From: Aureispira sp. CCB-E | Lineage (GTDB): Bacteria; Bacteroidota; Bacteroidia; Chitinophagales; Saprospiraceae | Length of the DNA: 64,000 bases | Assembly: GCF_031326345.1 (NCBI RefSeq) | Contig: NZ_CP133671.1 | Coordinates: 1,674,001 to 1,738,000, forward strand | Reading direction: 5' to 3' | Shown: in pieces, positions 8,587 through 17,722 of the stretch | Position numbering within the stretch: the stretch's first letter is position 1 | Layout of the letters: the number at the start of each line of letters is the position of its first letter | The notes under the pieces: generated by a model | What the model saw: the letters and a program-made list of their open reading frames with translations, nothing else | Database searches by the model: none | What the model was told of the DNA's origin: nothing | Made by a program: the position numbers and the translations under genes

Positions 8587-11244
8587 ATGGCCAAAAATAA
8601 CAATACTAAAAAAGCAAAGGAATCTAATAGAGGTTCTTCAACAAATACAAATAGCTTGTTAGCTCGATTTGGAAAACATCTTGTCGCTTATTTTGTTTTG
8701 ATTGCAGCAACAATGTTGTATTTAAAACCAGTGGCTTTTGATGGTATGTCTTTGCAACAGCATGATAATGTTCAGGCAGTGTACCAACAGAAAGAAATTA
8801 ACGATTATCAAGAAAAGCAAGGCTCTGTTATTCGGTGGACGAACCATATGTTTGGTGGGATGCCAACGGCTATGATGAGAAGCAATAATTATAATTATGC
8901 AGGAACTTATGTGGGCAAAGCGATTACTGTGTTTACGCAAAAAAGCGAGCTTAGGACGCTTTTTCTAATTATGATTTGCGGATACATAGGTCTTGTGCTA
9001 GTGGGCGTCAATTGGGTCTTGAGTTTGTGTTTGTCTATTATGCTAGGCTTTTTTACAGCCAATACGTTATATATTGCCGCAGGACATACTGGAAAAATGG
9101 ATGTTTTGGCCATTACCCCAGTTATTGTAGGAGCATTTATTTATGCTTACCGTAAAAATATGTTGTTAGGAACAACCTTTTTCACAATAGGCATCAGTTA
9201 TAGCATTATGAGAAATCACGTGCAAATGACTTACTACACCTATTTCGCACTAGGAATTATAGGGCTTTTGTTTTTAATTGACGCTATCAAAAAACAACAA
9301 ATTCCTCATTTTGGTAAGTTTGCTTTAAGCATGCTTGTGGGAACTTTGTTGGGAATCGCCTCCAACTTAGGAAGCTTATGGGCTATTTACGAATATGGTC
9401 AAGCTTCTACACGAGGAAAGTCAGAGCTGACCGTCAAGAAAGAGGCACCTGTTGCTGATCCAAGAAATAAAGCAGAAAAACCAAATGCATCGAGCGGTTT
9501 GCCTTACGATTATGTCTTTGGATTGAGTATGGAAAAAATGGAAGTTGCTAGCTTGATGTTTCCAAATTTCCACGGTGGAACACAAGGAAAATCATTTTAT
9601 TCTGACCCCAAATCAGAGACTTATGCTGCCTTTAACAATCCTGCCATACAACAAGAGTTGATAGCTGCTGCTAGAAAGAATGGCATCAAGGATCCCAATC
9701 AATTTATGAATCAATTGATCAATCAGTATACTCGACAGTATCGAGGAAGTCAAACTATGAGTGGTGGTCCTATCTATTATGGTGTGGTCACTTGCCTATT
9801 GCTTTTCTTAGCTTTATTACTATTACGAGGCGCGGTGAAATGGGCTTTTATCAGCACCTTTGCCTTTTTTATCCTATTAGCATGGGGAAAACATTTTGCT
9901 GCTTTTAATGATTTGATGTATTACTATTTCCCATTGTACTCTAAGTTTAGAGATACCAAGATGACACTTTTAGTTGCTCAGCCTATCGTAATTTTGGCAA
10001 TAGGGTTAGGTTTGATGAAATTAGTGCGTTTTAATGCAGAAGAATATGCTAATACTTGGTCAGCTAAAGTATTGCCAAAGATAAAGCAAACAGTATCTAA
10101 AGAAGGTTATGTTTTGTTAGCTGGTTTGATTGGTTTGGGGATTTGTGTATTGGCTTATCTATATCTAAGTATGGGAGCAATATCAGCACCTACTGATGCT
10201 GGTTTGGCAATGATTAGCCCTAAGTTGGTTGCTGCATTAGAAGCTGACCGAGCAGCATTGGCAAAAGCAGATGTTTTGAGAGCAATTGGGTTTATTTTGG
10301 TAACAACAGGCGTTTTATACGCTTATACGAAAGAAAAATTATCTATAGAAATTGCTGGAATTGTAGTCGCCTTAATTGCTGTTATAGACTTAGGAATGAT
10401 AAATTCTGATTATTTGAATAAGAATAGTTATACAGCAAAAAATTATCAAGTAGCCAGTAAAGAACAAGTACTTCAAAAATCAGATCGTGATATCTTAAAA
10501 GATAAGTCCATTTATAAGGTGGTCGATTATTCTAGAGGAGCGCCTAGTCAGACGGCGGCTACTTCGGGGATTCATAAAAGTTTAGGAGGGTATTCTGCGG
10601 CTAAGCCTTTGTTGTATCAAGAATTTTGGAATTATTATCAATTGGATAATGGAAATGTTGCCCTAAAACAACACAGCAATTTGATGAACATGATGAATGT
10701 GAAATACATCATTGTGAGTCCTGACCGATTTATGGATAATCCAACTGCTTTAGGAAATGTTTGGTTTGTACAAAATATTCAACAAGTCAAAAATGCCGAT
10801 GCAGAATTAGCTGCTTTGGATGATCTAAATCCTACGTTGAATGCTGTTGTACAAGAAAAATATGCAGATTATGTAAAGGGTTTAGAAACCGATTATCAAG
10901 CAGGAGATAAGATTAGCTTAAAATCATATCATCCTGATACAATGGTGTATCAGTCCGAAACTGCTAAAGATCGATTTGCTGTTTTTTCTGAAATGTATTA
11001 TCCCAAAGGTTGGAATGTGTATATAGATGGGGAAAAAGTGGCTCCTTTCATCAAGACAAACTATATCCTTAGAGGGCTAAAAATTCCAGCAGGTAAGCAT
11101 GAAATCAAAATGATTTATGAGCCTAAATCTGTCTTTTTAGGAGCAAAGATTGGCCTTATTGCGAACTGCATGATATTACTGCTTTTTTTAGGAGCTATCT
11201 ACTCGATTAGGGTAAAAAAAGATGATAAAATTGCTAAGAATTAG
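8587..11244 (+). CDS. YfhO-family multi-spanning membrane protein
   Basis: 885 residues. After a Ser/Asn/Lys-rich cytosolic leader (1-25) come about a dozen hydrophobic segments between residues 30 and 620, then a large soluble domain, and one last membrane span near 855-875. The acidic motif 'MSLQQHDNVQAVYQQKEI' after the first span matches the Bacteroidota YfhO-like family, whose members resemble GT-C-fold glycosyltransferases. YfhO in Firmicutes is linked to glycosylation of cell-wall polymers. This gene leads the glycan region, so a role in transferring a lipid-linked sugar across the membrane is reasonable but unproven. Confidence 0.8.
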   Translation: MAKNNNTKKAKESNRGSSTNTNSLLARFGKHLVAYFVLIAATMLYLKPVAFDGMSLQQHDNVQAVYQQKEINDYQEKQGSVIRWTNHMFGGMPTAMMRSNNYNYAGTYVGKAITVFTQKSELRTLFLIMICGYIGLVLVGVNWVLSLCLSIMLGFFTANTLYIAAGHTGKMDVLAITPVIVGAFIYAYRKNMLLGTTFFTIGISYSIMRNHVQMTYYTYFALGIIGLLFLIDAIKKQQIPHFGKFALSMLVGTLLGIASNLGSLWAIYEYGQASTRGKSELTVKKEAPVADPRNKAEKPNASSGLPYDYVFGLSMEKMEVASLMFPNFHGGTQGKSFYSDPKSETYAAFNNPAIQQELIAAARKNGIKDPNQFMNQLINQYTRQYRGSQTMSGGPIYYGVVTCLLLFLALLLLRGAVKWAFISTFAFFILLAWGKHFAAFNDLMYYYFPLYSKFRDTKMTLLVAQPIVILAIGLGLMKLVRFNAEEYANTWSAKVLPKIKQTVSKEGYVLLAGLIGLGICVLAYLYLSMGAISAPTDAGLAMISPKLVAALEADRAALAKADVLRAIGFILVTTGVLYAYTKEKLSIEIAGIVVALIAVIDLGMINSDYLNKNSYTAKNYQVASKEQVLQKSDRDILKDKSIYKVVDYSRGAPSQTAATSGIHKSLGGYSAAKPLLYQEFWNYYQLDNGNVALKQHSNLMNMMNVKYIIVSPDRFMDNPTALGNVWFVQNIQQVKNADAELAALDDLNPTLNAVVQEKYADYVKGLETDYQAGDKISLKSYHPDTMVYQSETAKDRFAVFSEMYYPKGWNVYIDGEKVAPFIKTNYILRGLKIPAGKHEIKMIYEPKSVFLGAKIGLIANCMILLLFLGAIYSIRVKKDDKIAKN

Positions 11245-11411
11245 TAGTTACATATTAGCTATATTGCTACTAATATAATACCATTTGTCATAATTTGGTT
11301 CTTATTTTAAGCATCTATTTCAAAGTAAAAGGAACAGTAGGATGGTAAAATTATTCTCTACTGCTAGAAAGCTAACAAACTGCGTATTAATGCCTCTATT
11401 GGTGATGCTGT

Positions 11412-12284
11412 TTGGATTTTAAGAATTTATTTTATAAATTAATTATTATCTTTTCTAAAGAGAGGATAAGAGGTTTTAATAGTGAATTGATGAGAAATAG
11501 ATTAGTAAATATGCGAAAAAATAGTCAAGGAGAAAACTTGATTAAATATGGATATAAAGTTCTAAAAAGAAGATTTACAAAGTGGATTTTGCATACGGAT
11601 TTGTTTTACGTGTTTAGTAAACCAAGACGAAAAACAAAAGCTTATATAAGTGATATTCCTCCCATTAATCGGAATCACCTTCAAGCTGCTAATTACTTTA
11701 TAGATACTCGCATGCCACTCAATGATAAAAGTGTTGTTTATTCTTTGGGAATTTCTGTAGACTCTTCATTTGATGAGTTTTTAACAAAAAATTATGGATG
11801 TGAAGTCTACATGTATGATCCTACTCCTGCTTCTATAGAATATATGGCTAAACAAAAGAATGAGTTATTCAAGTTTTTTCCTATTGCTGTATGGATAGAG
11901 AATACTACATTGAAATTTTCAACACCAAGTTTTGGAGGGTCTTCTTCTTCTTTTATTGAAACCAATGATTTTTTCTATGCTGAAGCACGAACGATATCAA
12001 AATTAATGGAAGATAACGGTCATAGCCATATTGATCTTTTTAAAGCAGATATAGAAGGGGCAGCACTTCCTATTTTGTTACAAATGATTGAATTGGATAT
12101 TATACCTAGACAGCTTATTGTTGAGTTTGAGCGTTATGAAACAGAGGATTCTAAGATTGACGAGTTTTTTAAAAAAATTACATTTGTTCGTAATATACTT
12201 CGTGAAAAAGGGTATGAAGAATTTTTATTGCCAAGAGAGAAGCAAAAATACTTTTCCTTAGAAATGTTATTCATAAAAATATAA
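11412..12284 (+). CDS. FkbM-type methyltransferase
   Basis: 290 residues. The region from about residue 108 to 270 fits the FkbM S-adenosylmethionine methyltransferase family: a Rossmann-like 'VVYSLGISVDSSFDEF' stretch, 'VYMYDPTPASIEYM', and a downstream 'FKADIEGAALPIL' block with the conserved D-x-E-G-x-E-like motif. Such enzymes methylate hydroxyl groups of sugars. The start shown is TTG; the next in-frame ATG is at 11490, 26 codons in, and could be the true start. It precedes the PhyH-type gene by 9 bp and the pair likely tailors a surface glycan. Confidence 0.78.
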   Translation: MDFKNLFYKLIIIFSKERIRGFNSELMRNRLVNMRKNSQGENLIKYGYKVLKRRFTKWILHTDLFYVFSKPRRKTKAYISDIPPINRNHLQAANYFIDTRMPLNDKSVVYSLGISVDSSFDEFLTKNYGCEVYMYDPTPASIEYMAKQKNELFKFFPIAVWIENTTLKFSTPSFGGSSSSFIETNDFFYAEARTISKLMEDNGHSHIDLFKADIEGAALPILLQMIELDIIPRQLIVEFERYETEDSKIDEFFKKITFVRNILREKGYEEFLLPREKQKYFSLEMLFIKI

Positions 12285-12293
12285 AAATAATTA

Positions 12294-13115
12294 ATGGGAA
12301 AATATATTAATTGGGCAAGGACAGTAAGGAGATTAGGAATTAATAAAATTAAAGAATTCTTATTTTCTAAAAAGCAACAAGTTGATAATCATTTGGTTAA
12401 CGAGATTTTGGGAGTGGTGCGAAAGGAAGGGGTGTATGTCTATGAAAATTTTTTATCGAAAGAAAAGTGTGAGATGTTTAAGAAGGAAATAGATGCTGTT
12501 CTTGAAAAGGAAAATCCCAAAATTTGGAAAGACTCTCTTGGGTCAGATACTCGATGTTTTGGAATTAATCGGCTATCTAAATTTATTGATGTGCATTTTT
12601 ATAATGAGCCTAGAATAGTTGCTTTGAGGGAAGCATTTCTTGCTCAAAAAGATGAGCGCATTTTAGGATTTTCGATGGCTAATAAGCTAGTTGTTAAAGA
12701 AAATAATTTAGGCTCAGGGTTAGGCTGGCATCGAGATACAGTAAACGAATCACAGTTTAAGGTGATTCTTTACGTAACAGATGTAGGAGAAAAGAATGGA
12801 GCATTTCAATATTTAAAAGGTTCACATAAAAAACAATCTGTTTTAGATGGAATTTTAGAATACAATTTTGACTATAATCATAATAGATTAAAAGATATAG
12901 ATATTGATAACTATTTAAAAACAGGAAAATATAACTTGATTACTCCTGTTGGCAAAGCAGGTACTTTACTAGTCGTAGATACATCAGGAATTCATCGTGG
13001 AATGCCTATAGAAGAAGGAGAGCGTTATGCACTAACAAATTATTATGCTTTACCTAAAAAAATAGGAGGAAGTGGGCTACCTAAGCATATTTTAAATTTA
13101 TTGGTAGAAAATTAA
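12294..13115 (+). CDS. Phytanoyl-CoA dioxygenase (PhyH)-family oxygenase
   Basis: 273 residues with a non-haem Fe(II)/2-oxoglutarate site: His146 and Asp148 in GWHRDTV, distal His234 in SGIHRG, and Arg244 in GERYALTNY to bind 2-oxoglutarate. 'GSHK' after the first strand pair is also typical. Family members hydroxylate lipids, sugars or small molecules. Its position 9 bp behind the FkbM methyltransferase and upstream of gmd suggests hydroxylation of a glycan residue or lipid. The N-terminal 45 residues are basic and carry no signal peptide. The ATG start is well placed. Confidence 0.85.
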   Translation: MGKYINWARTVRRLGINKIKEFLFSKKQQVDNHLVNEILGVVRKEGVYVYENFLSKEKCEMFKKEIDAVLEKENPKIWKDSLGSDTRCFGINRLSKFIDVHFYNEPRIVALREAFLAQKDERILGFSMANKLVVKENNLGSGLGWHRDTVNESQFKVILYVTDVGEKNGAFQYLKGSHKKQSVLDGILEYNFDYNHNRLKDIDIDNYLKTGKYNLITPVGKAGTLLVVDTSGIHRGMPIEEGERYALTNYYALPKKIGGSGLPKHILNLLVEN

Positions 13116-13146
13116 TAATTATAGCTTTTCGGTTGTTGTTATCAAT

Positions 13147-13683
13147 AGTTTGTTGAAGACAACAAATAGCAGTTGCAGTTCACTACTATTCAGGGGCTTA
13201 ATTTAGCTGTGCTGCTACTTCGTGGTGCACTTGGGGGGGCGCTACTCGAATACTGCATTTGTCAAATGATTGTTCCTTCTTTACAACTGACAAATGTGGA
13301 CGCATTCTTCGTAGGCTTATTCTTTTATACTGCTAGTACAAGACATCCGATTTTCGAAGCTTCGATATGCCCTTCCAAGTAGGGCATGAGCTCTTTTTGG
13401 GGATAGACGCTGTTTTTATTCTTAAAAAATAAAATCTGTACGGTTTTGTATTTGTAAAAACATAGTTATTAGACTCATAAGATTAATCTAATATCTAGAG
13501 GTAAAATCGTATCCATGTACTTCGTGAGTATGGTAAAGGAGATTGTGAGCAAAATTGAATTTTTTTCTTATCATTTAAGGGGGGGGAGTCGGTATGAAAG
13601 TATTGTTTTTGTTATAAAAATGATACTAGAGAACTAATTGAGTAATAGTGCCTCATAAGAGCAGGGAATAATCTACGAAGTAC
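13147..13683. repeat. Degenerate dispersed repeat, copy E
   Basis: The left end AGTTTGTTGA (13147-13156) and the right end GCAGGGAATAATCTACGAAG (13661-13680) are diverged forms of the ends seen at 8188 and 19203. The internal stretch GCTGCTACTTCGTGG at about 13213 matches the arm of the copies at 23333 and 33360. The rest is unique sequence, including an eight-G run near 13581. A 69-codon open frame at 13173-13382 lies wholly inside and is not gene-like. Confidence 0.5.
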
Positions 13684-13878
13684 ATTATATTTACAATCAT
13701 CTTAAAAGATACTAAATCTAAGTTTATAGACCTGTTTTGTAATCTATACTAATTTGTTTTGAAAGTTCTATGAAGCGATGGTTGTCAGAGAAAAATTACT
13801 TTCCTTTATTGTATATGAAAGGTATAATGTTTATACTTTGAAGTATATATTTACCTAGCACTTGAGTTTGTGTAAAAG

Positions 13879-14088
13879 ATGTTTTTAATAAAATTGCCTG
13901 CCTATAAAGATATATTGCAGATTGAAAATGAGCTAATGCTTGTATTCGATTCTAAAATACAAGAGGCTATCTTTCTGTCAGAAGATTATTTGGATTTCAC
14001 TAAGGAAAAGACTAGTTTTACCTATACTGATGGCAATGACTTGTATAAAAAATCAGGTGCTGTTGTGTCTCGAAAAATTGCTAATTGA
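13879..14088 (+). CDS. Hypothetical small protein or gene remnant
   Basis: An ATG-started frame of 69 residues with ordinary amino-acid composition (acidic, about half hydrophobic) lies 115 bp upstream of gmd. I recognise no family. It sits in a 1.1-kb gap otherwise filled by a decayed repeat, so it could be the tail of a lost glycan gene. The region around it shows no clear ribosome-binding site. Treat as doubtful. Confidence 0.25.
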   Translation: MFLIKLPAYKDILQIENELMLVFDSKIQEAIFLSEDYLDFTKEKTSFTYTDGNDLYKKSGAVVSRKIAN

Positions 14089-14203
14089 ATAAAGGAACGA
14101 TAGGCTTTTTAACAGAAGAAAAAGCACCATCACTATAAGGGAACAACGTAGGTAGATATACACAACGTATTAACAGAACAAAACAAGCAGACAAACACAT
14201 TTT

Positions 14204-15316
14204 ATGAAAGTAGCATTAATTACTGGAGTAACGGGGCAGGATGGAGCCTATTTGAGCGAATTTTTATTAAAAAAGGGATACCAAGTGCACGGCATGAAGC
14301 GTCGATCGTCTCTTTTTAACACCGATAGAATTGATCATCTTTATCAAGATCCTCATATTGATAATCGCAATTTCTTTTTGCATTATGGGGATATGACGGA
14401 TAGCACTAATATTACTCGTTTGATCAAAGAAATCCAACCAGATGAGATTTATAATTTAGCCGCAATGAGCCATGTACATGTTTCTTTTGAAACACCCGAG
14501 TATACAGGTAATGTTGATGGTTTAGGAACACTGAGAATCTTAGATGCAGTGCGGTTGTTGGGCATGGAAAAGAAAGTTAGAATTTATCAAGCTTCAACTT
14601 CTGAATTGTATGGAAAAGTTCAAGAAGTACCACAATCAGAAACAACTCCTTTTTATCCTAGGTCGCCTTATGCTGTTGCGAAAATGTATGCTTATTGGAT
14701 TACCGTCAATTATAGAGAAGCTTATGGTATGTATGCTTGCAATGGCATTCTTTTCAACCATGAATCTCCCCTTCGTGGAGAGACATTTGTAACTAGAAAA
14801 ATTACTAGAGCAACTTCTAAAATTGCCTTAGGGTTGCAAGATAAGCTTTATTTAGGAAATCTAGATGCTAAGAGAGATTGGGGACATGCCAAGGATTATG
14901 TACGCATGATGTGGATGATTCTACAAGCGAATGAAGCAGAAGATTGGGTAATAGCAACAGGCAAAACAACTACGGTAAGAGATTTTGTTCGCATGAGTTT
15001 CCAAGAGGTCGGAGTTGAGTTAGAATTTAAAGGAGAAGGTGTTGATGAGAAAGCTTATGTCAAATCCTGTAATAATCCTGATTATCAATTGGAAATAGGA
15101 AAAGAGGTGTTGGCAGTGGATCCTAAATATTTCCGACCAACAGAAGTTGATTTATTGATTGGTGATCCTACCAAAGCAAATGAAAAACTAGGATGGATTC
15201 CAGAGCATGATTTGCAGTCTTTGGTCAAAGATATGATGACGAGTGACCTTAAATTAATGCGTAAAGAACAATACCTAAAAGAGGGGGGCTATATCACCAT
15301 GAATTATTTTGAGTAA
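14204..15316 (+). CDS. gmd: GDP-mannose 4,6-dehydratase
   Basis: 370 residues, full length for the family. The NAD(P)-binding motif [10 protein letters not shown] is at 8-17, followed by the MKRRSS block that binds the nucleotide. Catalytic residues are visible: Thr132 and Glu134 in STSELYG, Tyr156 and Lys160 in SPYAVAK. The enzyme converts GDP-D-mannose to GDP-4-keto-6-deoxy-D-mannose, the precursor of GDP-fucose, GDP-rhamnose or GDP-perosamine. No fcl/GMER-type epimerase-reductase or perosamine synthase specific to it is adjacent, so the end sugar is unknown. It is followed after 97 bp by the nonulosonate operon. Confidence 0.95.
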   Translation: MKVALITGVTGQDGAYLSEFLLKKGYQVHGMKRRSSLFNTDRIDHLYQDPHIDNRNFFLHYGDMTDSTNITRLIKEIQPDEIYNLAAMSHVHVSFETPEYTGNVDGLGTLRILDAVRLLGMEKKVRIYQASTSELYGKVQEVPQSETTPFYPRSPYAVAKMYAYWITVNYREAYGMYACNGILFNHESPLRGETFVTRKITRATSKIALGLQDKLYLGNLDAKRDWGHAKDYVRMMWMILQANEAEDWVIATGKTTTVRDFVRMSFQEVGVELEFKGEGVDEKAYVKSCNNPDYQLEIGKEVLAVDPKYFRPTEVDLLIGDPTKANEKLGWIPEHDLQSLVKDMMTSDLKLMRKEQYLKEGGYITMNYFE

Positions 15317-15413
15317 GTCGTTTGCCGCTAATAACGCAGAACAAATCTATTCTGAAAATATTTCGTAAGGCACTAATTTTAAATGGATAGGAAAACCAAA
15401 AAACACCCAATTA

Positions 15414-16442
15414 ATGATGATAAAAAATAATGGCAAAACGTATATTATTGCTGAAGTAGGTGTCAACCATAATGGAGATCCAGCTTTGGCTAAGAAATTA
15501 ATAAAAGAGGCAAAAAATGCAGGTGCTGATTGTGTTAAATTTCAGACATTTAAAGCTTCTCAAATTGTTACTCGAACTTCTCCAAAAGCGAAGTACCAAC
15601 TGGAAGTGACTGACAAGTCTGAAAGCCAATATGAGATGCTCAAAAAGCTAGAATTAGATTTTCAGGTTTACCAAGAGCTTATCCGTTATTGTGAAGAAGT
15701 AGACATTGATTTTTTGTCAACACCTTACAATATTGAAGATTTAGACTTTTTAGAAAAACTAGATGTAGGTGCTTACAAAATAGCTTCAGGGCAATTAACA
15801 GAACTGCCCTTCTTGAGGGCGGTAGCTAAGAAACAAAAAACAATGTTAGTTTCTACAGGGATGGCAACCTTGAGCAATGTTTTTGAAGCAGTAGAGGCAA
15901 TTCGAGAAGAAGGTAATGAGGACATTATTGTGTTGCAATGTACAACCAATTACCCTTCAAAAATAGAAGATGCTAATATTTTAGCTATGACATCTATTCG
16001 AGATGCTTGTGGTGTCAGAGTAGGGTATTCTGATCATGTAACCAATAATTTTGCTTGCTTTGCTTCGGTAGCGTTGGGGGCAGAAGTAGTAGAAAAACAT
16101 TTTACCTTAGATAAGAATATGGACGGTCCTGACCATTCTTGTTCTTTGACACCTTCGGAGTTTCGAGACTTAGTTGATGGTATTCGAAATATAGAATTGT
16201 CTTTGGGGAGCAAAGTTAAAAGACCTTCGAAGATAGAACTAGATAATAGTTTAGGAATGAAGCGAGGTATGGTTATTATTAAAGATATTAAAGAAGGTGA
16301 AGTATTGACCCCAGCTCACATTGGTTTTAAAAGACCTTTGCAAGGCATTCCTATTAATATGTTGGATGAAATTATAGGGAAAAAAGTCTCTAAGTCATTG
16401 TCATTAGATGAAACTATTGATTACAATTGCATTCTATGGTAG
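15414..16442 (+). CDS. neuB: NeuB-family nonulosonic acid synthase
   Basis: 342 residues. The N-terminal TIM-barrel domain (about 1-280) starts with YIIAEVGVNHNGD and has FQTFKASQ, 'KIASGQLTELPF', 'LVSTGMAT', 'GYSDHV' and 'VVEKHFTLD', all family hallmarks. The C-terminal SAF/antifreeze-like domain (about 285-342) carries GEVLTPAHIGFKRP. The enzyme condenses a six-carbon sugar with phosphoenolpyruvate to give a nine-carbon sialic-acid-like sugar. NeuB, LegI and PseI cannot be separated with certainty by eye. The next gene overlaps its stop, so it is an operon. Confidence 0.9.
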   Translation: MMIKNNGKTYIIAEVGVNHNGDPALAKKLIKEAKNAGADCVKFQTFKASQIVTRTSPKAKYQLEVTDKSESQYEMLKKLELDFQVYQELIRYCEEVDIDFLSTPYNIEDLDFLEKLDVGAYKIASGQLTELPFLRAVAKKQKTMLVSTGMATLSNVFEAVEAIREEGNEDIIVLQCTTNYPSKIEDANILAMTSIRDACGVRVGYSDHVTNNFACFASVALGAEVVEKHFTLDKNMDGPDHSCSLTPSEFRDLVDGIRNIELSLGSKVKRPSKIELDNSLGMKRGMVIIKDIKEGEVLTPAHIGFKRPLQGIPINMLDEIIGKKVSKSLSLDETIDYNCILW

Positions 16443-16870
16443 AAAAACTATCGATTAAAGAAATCAATAAATCAGACGGCTCAGTATTGCAAGAGTTTAT
16501 TGATAGTGCTGGTAATTCGGCAAAAACATTTCGATACTTTGATAAGCGCTCAATTGATGTACTAGATAATCATCAATTGACTTTGCTTGCTTTTATTGGC
16601 AGCAAGCCCGTTGGGTATGGCCATTTAGATTATGAAGATGGGCGGACATGGTTGGGAATTGCCATGATAGAGGGGTATACAGGAAAAGGTTTTGGAAAAC
16701 AAATCATGAATTATTTACTGAATTATGCAGATACACATCATTTGCCCGAAATCTACTTATCGGTAGATAAAGATAATATGGCAGCGGTATCCTTGTATAA
16801 TCAATTGAATTTTGAACAAGTTAAAGAGCTCAATAATGCTGTTCTTATCATGAAAAGATTGAAACAATAA
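16436..16870 (+). CDS. GNAT-family N-acetyltransferase
   Basis: 144 residues from the ATG chosen here; a TTG three codons earlier also reads in frame. The ATG overlaps the stop codon of the synthase gene, which supports coupling. The acetyl-CoA-binding block 'GYTGKGFGKQIMNYLL' (Q/R-x-x-G-x-G/A type) is at about 84-99 and the C-terminal 'AVSLYNQLNFE' is typical. In nonulosonate pathways a GNAT enzyme acetylates the 4-amino sugar (as in LegH or PseH), which would fit here with the DegT aminotransferase two genes on. That assignment is inferred from context. Confidence 0.82.
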   Translation: MVEKLSIKEINKSDGSVLQEFIDSAGNSAKTFRYFDKRSIDVLDNHQLTLLAFIGSKPVGYGHLDYEDGRTWLGIAMIEGYTGKGFGKQIMNYLLNYADTHHLPEIYLSVDKDNMAAVSLYNQLNFEQVKELNNAVLIMKRLKQ

Positions 16871-17722
16871 ATGAATTCTAATATATATGTTAGCTCGTTA
16901 GCTTTTTTAGGACAACCTGTTGAAGCTGTTGTTAAGTGCTGTGAAAAAGAAACCATTAACTTGGAATTTAGTTCAGGAATGCCATATCGCCAAGACATGG
17001 AATTAATCTATAAAGCCTGTCGTTTTCCAAGAATGCCGCATAATTACTTTCCTGCACCCCAAATTCCCTTTGTTTTGAACTTGGCAAGTACAGATGAAAC
17101 AATCAGGCGAATGTCTATAGAGCATTGTAAGAATGGCTTGCATTTGGCAAAATCGAGTTCATCTCCCTTCTTTGCTGCTCATGCAGGTTTTTGTGTGGAT
17201 CCAAATCCAGCAGAATTAGGTCAGAAAATAAAAGTTCCAGCTAATTTAGATAAAAAGTTAAGTAAGCAGCATTTTCTGGATTCTGTGAACGAGTTATTGG
17301 TGCTTGCAGAGGAGTTAGATATAGATTTTCTCATAGAGAACAATGTAATTGCTCCATTTAACTATGATAATAAGGTGAATTTTCTGCTATGCACAGAATA
17401 TGAGGAGATTAATTGGTTGTTTGAGATGATAGAACACGATCGATTGGGCTTGTTGTTAGATACCGCGCACCTAAAAGTAAGCTGTCAAACGCTTGGTTTG
17501 GATCTAAAGCAGGAGTTTCAGAAAATTAAGCCATTTATAAAAGCATTTCACCATAGTGATAATGATGGAACGAAAGATAATAATTTACCCTTGCCGAAAG
17601 ATTATTGGTTTTTAGAATATTTTGATGAATTTAGAAATTATGTGCATGTTTTAGAAGTTAAGTCTTTAGAACTATTCGAAATTAAAGCACAAATAAAATT
17701 ATTGACAGGAGATGGAAATTAA
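16871..17722 (+). CDS. Sugar isomerase/epimerase-like TIM-barrel protein
   Basis: 283 residues, starting immediately after the previous stop codon and overlapping the next gene by 11 bp. The pattern suits the AP-endonuclease-2/xylose-isomerase-like TIM barrel: 'AAHAGF' about 100, 'DFLIENNVIAP' about 153 with a metal-type Glu, 'LLLDTAHLKVSC' about 197 with Asp and His, 'AFHHSDNDG' about 233, and a late 'VLEVKSL'. These give a plausible metal site. Family members isomerise or epimerise sugars. Since no UDP-sugar 2-epimerase is present in the operon, this may supply the needed stereochemical step, but that is speculation. Confidence 0.75.
   Translation: MNSNIYVSSLAFLGQPVEAVVKCCEKETINLEFSSGMPYRQDMELIYKACRFPRMPHNYFPAPQIPFVLNLASTDETIRRMSIEHCKNGLHLAKSSSSPFFAAHAGFCVDPNPAELGQKIKVPANLDKKLSKQHFLDSVNELLVLAEELDIDFLIENNVIAPFNYDNKVNFLLCTEYEEINWLFEMIEHDRLGLLLDTAHLKVSCQTLGLDLKQEFQKIKPFIKAFHHSDNDGTKDNNLPLPKDYWFLEYFDEFRNYVHVLEVKSLELFEIKAQIKLLTGDGN

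Noticed and set aside
13173-13382. A 69-codon plus-strand frame upstream of gmd
   Set aside because: It lies completely inside a dispersed repeat copy; the shared arm GCTGCTACTTCGTGG also appears in non-coding copies elsewhere.
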